This document shows, piece after piece, positions 59,316 to 64,000 of a stretch of 64,000 nucleotides of DNA (position 1 is its first letter; every line of letters starts with the position of its first letter). Below the pieces are notes generated by a model. The model saw only the letters and a list, made by a program, of their open reading frames with translations. It searched no databases and was not told the DNA's origin. The DNA lies in NCBI RefSeq assembly GCF_034521915.1, contig NZ_JAXHLU010000019.1, forward strand, positions 1-64,000, in the 5' to 3' direction. A program made the translations under genes and the position numbers. Origin of the DNA: Fodinibius sp034521915. Its GTDB lineage: Bacteria > Bacteroidota > Rhodothermia > Balneolales > Balneolaceae.

Positions 59316-62012
59316 ATGGCTAAAGACATCGTTTGCGGAATGGAAGTTGACAATTCCTCTCCCTATCAAAGTACCTATGAGGGCGAACATTTTTTCTTCT
59401 GCTCCCAAAATTGCAAATCAGAGTTTGATAAGAATCCAGAGAAGTACATTTCAAGTCAACAGGATTCTTCAGCGACCTATCAAATAACATCAAGTGGTAT
59501 GGAAAAAATTCAATTGCCCATCATTGATATGCATTGTGCTTCCTGTGCAGAAACTATTGAAAAAGAACTCAAAAAATTGCAAGGGATAAATAAAGCGGTT
59601 GTAAATGGTGCAACCGAAAACGCCTATGTAGAGTTTAATCGAGCCGAGATGTCATTGACAAGAATTATCGATACGATAAAAAAGGCTGGTTATAAAACCG
59701 GATATGCCAAACTGAGACTTCATATTTCCGGGATGCATTGCAACTCATGTGTCACCCAAATCGAGAAAGAACTGGAAGGGACAGCAGGAGTACTTCAAGC
59801 AAGTATCGATCTCGGAACAGAATCAGCCTTGGTAAAATATCTTCCATCAAAAGTTGATTATCCCTTAGTAAAACAAATTATTGAACGACTCGGATACCAA
59901 GTTTCTGAAAATTTCCAGGAAGGTGATGATTCCAGGAAACAAACACCTAATTCGAATGAAAAAGGAGATCATGATCCGGTTGATGAGAATGAACGTGCAC
60001 GTAAAAGAGAATATAATTCCTTGATGCGCAAATTCATTTTTTCAGCTGTAATATCTATTCCCGTAATGGTTTTTAGTTATCCTGATTTTCTGGGATTGCC
60101 TGAACAATTCCAGAGAGGTACCGACCTGTTATACTGGATCTGGTTTTCTATGGGCGTGGTAACACTACCAGTCATGTTCTGGGCCGGATCACATTTTTAC
60201 ACTGGCGCCTGGGCCGCGTTTAAAAACCGTTCGGCCAATATGCATACCCTGATCGCGGTGGGCATCACGGCAGCCTGGCTCTATTCTACAGTGGCTGTAT
60301 TGTTTCCGGAAATTTTTCCCACTGAAGCATTGGCAGAAGTCTTTTATGATGTAACAGCTGTGGTTGTAGCCTTAGTAAACTTAGGGCTGGCTTTAGAAAT
60401 TAAAGCAAAAGGACGCAGTTCAGAAGCAATTAAAAAACTAATGGGGCTACAGGCAAAAACGGCTCGTGTTGTACGCAACGGAAAAGAACAAGATATACCT
60501 GTTGAGGAAGTGGTGCTGGACGATATTATAGTGGTACGTCCCGGAGAAAAGATCCCGGTTGACGGCGAGATTGTCGATGGCTCATCAGCCGTTGATGAAT
60601 CGATGATCACCGGAGAATCCATTCCGGTTGAAAAGCATAAAGGTGATGAAGTGATCGGCGCTACAATCAATAAGACCGGTTCTTTTAAATTCAAAGCAAC
60701 AAAGGTAGGTAAAGACACCGCCCTGGCACAGATTGTTCAGATGGTCGAGGAAGCCCAAAGCTCCAAACCACCTATTCAGCGAGTGGTCGACAAGGTCTCT
60801 GGGTATTTTGTTCCTGCGGTTATTATCCTGGCAATTGCTGCTTTTATGATCTGGTATATTGTCGGTCCGGCTCCAGCACTAATTTACGCGCTGGTGGTAG
60901 CCGTAACGGTTCTAATCATAGCCTGCCCATGTGCCCTTGGCTTGGCGACTCCCATCTCACTTATGGTTGGAGTAGGCAAAGGAGCAGAAAACGGTATTTT
61001 GATCCGCAGTGGTGAAGCCCTGGAAACCGCTCAAAAACTTGATACTATCGTTCTTGACAAGACGGGAACAATCACTGAGGGACAGCCATCGCTTACCGAC
61101 GTGGTTACCGTAAATGATTTCAAAGAAGAGGAGGTACTAACATGGAGCGCCAGTGTAGAACGAGCTTCGGAACACCCACTGGGAGAAGCCATCATCCTGG
61201 GAGCCGAAGAACAAGAGCTTACACTTTTTGATCCCCAAAACTTTAACGCCGTACCCGGCCACGGTGTTGAAGCCGAAGTGGACGGCCACAGAGTGCTGCT
61301 CGGTAATATCAAGATGATGCTTGACAATAACATCGATACCGGCAGCCTGCAAGATGAAAGTATTGCCTTGGCCGACGACGGTAAAACCCCGATGTTTGTG
61401 GCCGTTGAAGGCCAGGCAGCAGGAATAGTGGCCGTGGCTGATACCGTTAAACCGGATTCCAAAGCGGCCATCGCCCAGCTCAAGAAGATGGGACTGGAGG
61501 TCGTCATGATTACCGGCGACAACCGACGCACGGCCGATGCCATTGCCCGGCAGGTAGGCGTGGATCGCGTGATGGCCGAGGTACTGCCCGAAGACAAGGC
61601 TATGAACGTTCAGAAACTGCAAAACGAAGGCAAGCGTGTAGCCATGGTGGGCGACGGCATTAACGATGCCCCTGCACTGGCGCAAGCTGATATTGGTCTG
61701 GCTATTGGAACCGGCACTGACGTGGCGATCGAAGCTTCCGATATCACCCTGATCAAGGGCAGCCTGAAAGGCGTGGTCCTTGCCATCCAGCTGTCGAAGG
61801 CAACCATGAAAAACATCCGGCAGAACCTGTTTGGAGCCTTTGCTTACAATACAGCCGGCCTTCCAATTGCCGCAGGAGTATTTTACCCGTTTTTCGGTCT
61901 CTTGCTCTCACCATTAATCGCAGCAGCAGCGATGGCTTTCAGCTCTGTAACGGTAGTTACCAATGCCAACCGGCTGCGTAAATTCCAACCCAAATTTACA
62001 ACTAAAAGTTAA
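59316..62012 (+). CDS. copA: Copper P-type ATPase CopA with N-terminal YHS domain
   Basis: 898 aa. In order: YHS domain (1-50, CGMEVDN...FFFCSQNCKSEF), HMA1 with CASC (near 75), HMA2 with CNSC (near 147), eight membrane helices, TGES (actuator), CPC in ACPCALGLATP, phosphorylation DKTGT, HP in SEHPLGEA, and GDGINDAPAL. CPC plus two HMA domains means Cu(I)/Ag(I) export. The YHS module at the front is an added metal-binding unit related to the three free YHS proteins downstream. First gene of an operon under box 6. Confidence 0.93.
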   Translation: MAKDIVCGMEVDNSSPYQSTYEGEHFFFCSQNCKSEFDKNPEKYISSQQDSSATYQITSSGMEKIQLPIIDMHCASCAETIEKELKKLQGINKAVVNGATENAYVEFNRAEMSLTRIIDTIKKAGYKTGYAKLRLHISGMHCNSCVTQIEKELEGTAGVLQASIDLGTESALVKYLPSKVDYPLVKQIIERLGYQVSENFQEGDDSRKQTPNSNEKGDHDPVDENERARKREYNSLMRKFIFSAVISIPVMVFSYPDFLGLPEQFQRGTDLLYWIWFSMGVVTLPVMFWAGSHFYTGAWAAFKNRSANMHTLIAVGITAAWLYSTVAVLFPEIFPTEALAEVFYDVTAVVVALVNLGLALEIKAKGRSSEAIKKLMGLQAKTARVVRNGKEQDIPVEEVVLDDIIVVRPGEKIPVDGEIVDGSSAVDESMITGESIPVEKHKGDEVIGATINKTGSFKFKATKVGKDTALAQIVQMVEEAQSSKPPIQRVVDKVSGYFVPAVIILAIAAFMIWYIVGPAPALIYALVVAVTVLIIACPCALGLATPISLMVGVGKGAENGILIRSGEALETAQKLDTIVLDKTGTITEGQPSLTDVVTVNDFKEEEVLTWSASVERASEHPLGEAIILGAEEQELTLFDPQNFNAVPGHGVEAEVDGHRVLLGNIKMMLDNNIDTGSLQDESIALADDGKTPMFVAVEGQAAGIVAVADTVKPDSKAAIAQLKKMGLEVVMITGDNRRTADAIARQVGVDRVMAEVLPEDKAMNVQKLQNEGKRVAMVGDGINDAPALAQADIGLAIGTGTDVAIEASDITLIKGSLKGVVLAIQLSKATMKNIRQNLFGAFAYNTAGLPIAAGVFYPFFGLLLSPLIAAAAMAFSSVTVVTNANRLRKFQPKFTTKS

Positions 62013-62032
62013 ACCACTGAAAGGAGATTGTT

Positions 62033-62410
62033 ATGACACCCGATGAACTAATTGTACTAATTGGAGGCACTCTGTTGATTGCGCTTGTTGTGTGGTATTT
62101 CTGGCTTTCCGGATCGGAAGGTACACACATTAAAAGCGGTGCAAGCGGTATTCAGGAAGCGTTGATTAAAGTAAAAGGAGGCTACAGCCCAAATATTATA
62201 GTCGTTGAAGCCGGAAAGCCGGTTAGACTTAATTTCCTGCGCGAAGAAACAGCCGCCTGTTCAGAACAGGTTATATTTCCTGATTTTGCTAAACAGGCTA
62301 CGCTAACTCCACATAAAACAATCCCGGTTGAGTTTACCCCGGAGAACCCTGGCGAATACGAATTTCAATGCGCAATGGGAATGCTTCGCGGCAAATTGAT
62401 CGTAGAATAA
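62033..62410 (+). CDS. Membrane-anchored cupredoxin
   Basis: 125 aa. N-terminal membrane helix (LIVLIGGTLLIALVVWYFWL), then a cupredoxin sandwich (residues 45-125) with Cys in TAACSEQV and a C-terminal CAMGM loop supplying Cys and Met. It likely takes Cu at the outer face of the membrane and passes it on or oxidises it. It starts 20 bp after copA with GGAG before the ATG. Confidence 0.8.
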   Translation: MTPDELIVLIGGTLLIALVVWYFWLSGSEGTHIKSGASGIQEALIKVKGGYSPNIIVVEAGKPVRLNFLREETAACSEQVIFPDFAKQATLTPHKTIPVEFTPENPGEYEFQCAMGMLRGKLIVE

Positions 62411-62562
62411 TGAAATACTTTCCAACAAACGTGCAAAACAGATATGAAAAATCATTCGAAAAAATCTCAACCCCTAATGGGCGCACTGGCCTCTCTGCAC
62501 GATTACTCCGCAACCCCGGGCCGGGCGTCCATTTTTAACCGCAACCTAACATGGAGGATACC

Positions 62563-62748
62563 ATGAGCAACACAATCACCTGCCCCGTAATGGGCCACGA
62601 AATCGAAGACATCTCAACCGCACCCAGCAGTGAGTATAAAGGTACTACTTATTACTTCTGCTGTGAAAACTGCAAAGAGTCATTTGATGAAAATCCGGCT
62701 GAATATGCCGGAGGCAACTATGGCCATCACGGGCACCACCATCACTGA
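62563..62748 (+). CDS. YHS-domain mini-protein with His tail
   Basis: 61 aa. The ATG at 62563 is chosen because GGAGG at 62552-62556 precedes it; the in-frame ATG at 62551 overlaps that site. TCPVMGHEIEDISTAPSSEYKGTTYYFCCENCKESFDENP is a YHS domain with CxxxG and CCxxC, then HHGHHHH. It should bind Cu or another soft metal in the cytoplasm and hand it to CopA. Confidence 0.85.
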   Translation: MSNTITCPVMGHEIEDISTAPSSEYKGTTYYFCCENCKESFDENPAEYAGGNYGHHGHHHH

Positions 62749-62768
62749 ACAAACAATTCGTTTGAACC

Positions 62769-62803
62769 ATCCGCCGGATGGAGAATAGTGCTATCCGGCG
62801 GAT
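62769..62803 (+). terminator. 11-bp perfect hairpin between YHS genes
   Basis: ATCCGCCGGAT and ATCCGGCGGAT pair fully around a 13-base loop. No T-run follows, so it may slow or protect the transcript rather than end it. Confidence 0.5.
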
Positions 62804-62830
62804 ATATCATCCAAAAAAATACATCCTGCT

Positions 62831-63049
62831 ATGAAACATAGAAGCGAAGAATGTGCTGTCACGGGCAGAGAAGTAAGCGACCCTGCCCACGCTCAGCACA
62901 GTAAAGTTAACGAGGTCTCGTTTGTATTCTGCTGCTCTACCTGCAAAGAAATTTTTGACCGCGACCTGGTCAAGTTTGCCGAAGTGCGTTATCCGGCAAC
63001 CGGCCAGCCGGCTTATGCAACCATACTTAACACTAACTTTAAACGATAG
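62831..63049 (+). CDS. YHS-like mini-protein
   Basis: 72 aa. EECAVTGREVSDPAHAQHSKVNEVSFVFCCSTCKEIFDRD keeps the Cys of the YHS fold (CAVTG, CCSTC), then a longer polar tail. It is the most divergent of the three free copies. Ten bases separate it from the next YHS gene. Metal binding is likely by family. Confidence 0.75.
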   Translation: MKHRSEECAVTGREVSDPAHAQHSKVNEVSFVFCCSTCKEIFDRDLVKFAEVRYPATGQPAYATILNTNFKR

Positions 63050-63058
63050 GAGGCGATT

Positions 63059-63238
63059 ATGGCCCATCATGAAACCTGTCCGGTAAGTGGTATGCAGATC
63101 GACGACCTTGCCACGGCTCCCAACATGGAGTATAAAGGCAAGACGCTCTATTTCTGCTGTCCTTCTTGCCAGGATACGTTTCTGGAGGATCCGAACAAAT
63201 ATATAAACGGCGGCCCTACCCAGGGGTGCTGCCATTAA
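63059..63238 (+). CDS. YHS-domain mini-protein
   Basis: 59 aa from ATG 63059 with a strong AGGAGG site 5 bp upstream. TCPVSGMQIDDLATAPNMEYKGKTLYFCCPSCQDTFLEDP is a standard YHS domain, ending GCCH, which adds a further Cys pair. Close paralogue of the 62563 protein. Confidence 0.85.
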   Translation: MAHHETCPVSGMQIDDLATAPNMEYKGKTLYFCCPSCQDTFLEDPNKYINGGPTQGCCH

Positions 63239-63274
63239 ATACTAATTTACTCATACACCATCCCTAACATTCTC

Positions 63275-63305
63275 ATGCGTCCGGCCCTGAACCGGCCGGG
63301 CGCAT
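63275..63305 (+). terminator. GC-rich 12-bp hairpin after YHS genes
   Basis: ATGCGTCCGGCC pairs with GGCCGGGCGCAT (one G-T) around 7 bases and is followed by TTAAACC. It probably ends the copA-YHS transcript before the oxidoreductase gene. Confidence 0.55.
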
Positions 63306-63333
63306 TTAAACCTTAAATAAAAAAAGCGCTGCC

Positions 63334-64000
63334 ATGAGTAATGAACATATACACGTCATCGGCGCCGGTCCCGCCGGGCTGGTGGCCGCCATCACCCTGG
63401 CAAAAGCCGGATATCCCGTAACCGTTTACGAGATGAACCGGGATGTGGGACATCGATTCAACGGTGATTACCAGGGCATCGAAAACTGGTCGACCGAAGA
63501 AGACGCTCACGAATTTCTGGAGACCGTCGATCTTGAAACGAATTTCCGCCTTGAACCGTACGCCGACGGCGACTTCTTTAATCCCTCCGGGGAAAAGTAC
63601 AATTTTAATATGTCCCGCCCGCTCTTCTACCTGGTGGAACGAGGCACCAGCGAATGGAGCCTGGACCAGGGACTCAAACGGCAGGCGCTACAGACGGGCG
63701 TGCAGTTTGAGTGGGGGCGGCGCATGACCCACGCCCCGTCCGGTAAAGTGATCATCAGTACAGGGCCCAAAGCGGCAGACGCAGTGGCCCGGGGTATGGT
63801 GTTCAAAACCACTCATGAAAACTATTACGCGGCTTTCCTGGATGATGAGATTGCCCCGCAGGGCTACGCCTACCTGTTGGTCAATGAGGGAAGGGCTACC
63901 TTCGCCACCTGTTTGTTTGAGAAATTTAAAGATTCATTTGAATATTTTGATGCGGCCCTCGAACGCATGCAGAAATACGTAGATATCGATATCCTCGACT
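63334..64000 (+). CDS. FAD-dependent oxidoreductase, 5' part
   Basis: About 222 residues seen; the gene runs past the window edge. HVIGAGPAGLVAAITLAKAGYPVTVYEM is the FAD-binding Rossmann loop with the acidic end (Glu). GDYQGIENWSTEEDAHEFL and YLVERGTSEWSLDQGL follow as in geranylgeranyl-reductase-like flavoproteins. Substrate unknown. A lone TTTAA(A) lies upstream but no full tandem box. Confidence 0.75.
   Translation, partial: MSNEHIHVIGAGPAGLVAAITLAKAGYPVTVYEMNRDVGHRFNGDYQGIENWSTEEDAHEFLETVDLETNFRLEPYADGDFFNPSGEKYNFNMSRPLFYLVERGTSEWSLDQGLKRQALQTGVQFEWGRRMTHAPSGKVIISTGPKAADAVARGMVFKTTHENYYAAFLDDEIAPQGYAYLLVNEGRATFATCLFEKFKDSFEYFDAALERMQKYVDIDILD

Noticed and set aside
62442..62560. Short frame MKNHSKKSQPLMGALASLHD between cupredoxin and YHS genes
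   Set aside because: Runs into the ribosome site of the next gene and has no recognisable pattern.
1..64000. CRISPR arrays
   Set aside because: No regularly spaced repeats of 20-40 bases were seen; the repeats present are operators, iterons and the AbiE pair.

Overview
The window looks like a chromosome segment of a halophilic or marine member of the Balneolota/Rhodothermia-Bacteroidota. This rests on gene style only: a CI-like repressor of the type common there, a type II GAPDH, SHOCT/YHS/DUF2933/DUF5676-type mini-proteins beside copper genes, and an HMA-AraC metal regulator. No rRNA is present and there is one tRNA, so the placement is an inference.

Four blocks can be recognised. (1) 1-5.7 kb is a gene graveyard: a VapBC pair (toxin cut by the window edge), then dead copies of a SWIM zinc-finger protein, a TOTE-type primase, HigBA, an IS3 OrfB and a second VapB. 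An intact Fic protein sits among them. Most are broken by frameshifts and by nonsense codons, several of them at Trp. (2) 5.8-33.0 kb starts with a tyrosine integrase and a tRNA-Met(CAT) with a mispaired acceptor stem. It continues as a provirus of about 25.5 kb: CI/Cro-type switch with twin operators, CHC2 primase, primase-helicase, an iteron cluster as candidate origin, then a long rightward block with no terminase, portal, tail tube or tape measure. That block holds many small proteins with a C-terminal membrane anchor, a transglutaminase-like peptidase, a P-loop ATPase with a histone-H1-like tail, a 2409-aa RelA/SpoT-like + methylase + helicase protein, two adjacent putative capsid proteins, spike/fibre candidates, and three cell-wall-active proteins with two holin-like ones. 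The best reading is a tailless, membrane-containing icosahedral virus. Salisaeta icosahedral phage 1 and the P23-77/SH1 group are the comparisons to make.

(3) 33.0-46.0 kb is a defence island: DUF4238, an OLD/PARIS-like ATPase-TOPRIM protein, DUF3800, a Cys/His mini-protein, a TrlF-like PHP-ATPase translationally coupled to a type IIG restriction-methylation enzyme, and an AbiE-type toxin-antitoxin pair flanked by imperfect 74-bp direct repeats.

(4) 46.1-64.0 kb is a copper/heavy-metal island: PII-like protein, DUF302, Met-rich periplasmic protein, permease, SHOCT proteins, type II GAPDH, HMA-AraC regulator, MFS exporter, NhaA, a membrane spermidine-synthase-like protein, a YHS-HMA-HMA CopA ATPase, a cupredoxin, three YHS mini-proteins and the start of an FAD oxidoreductase. 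Seven transcription units here share a tandem TTTAAG-N5-TTTAAG box in the direction of transcription, 54-92 bp before the start codon. This looks like one regulon, with the HMA-AraC protein or an unseen response regulator as candidate controller.
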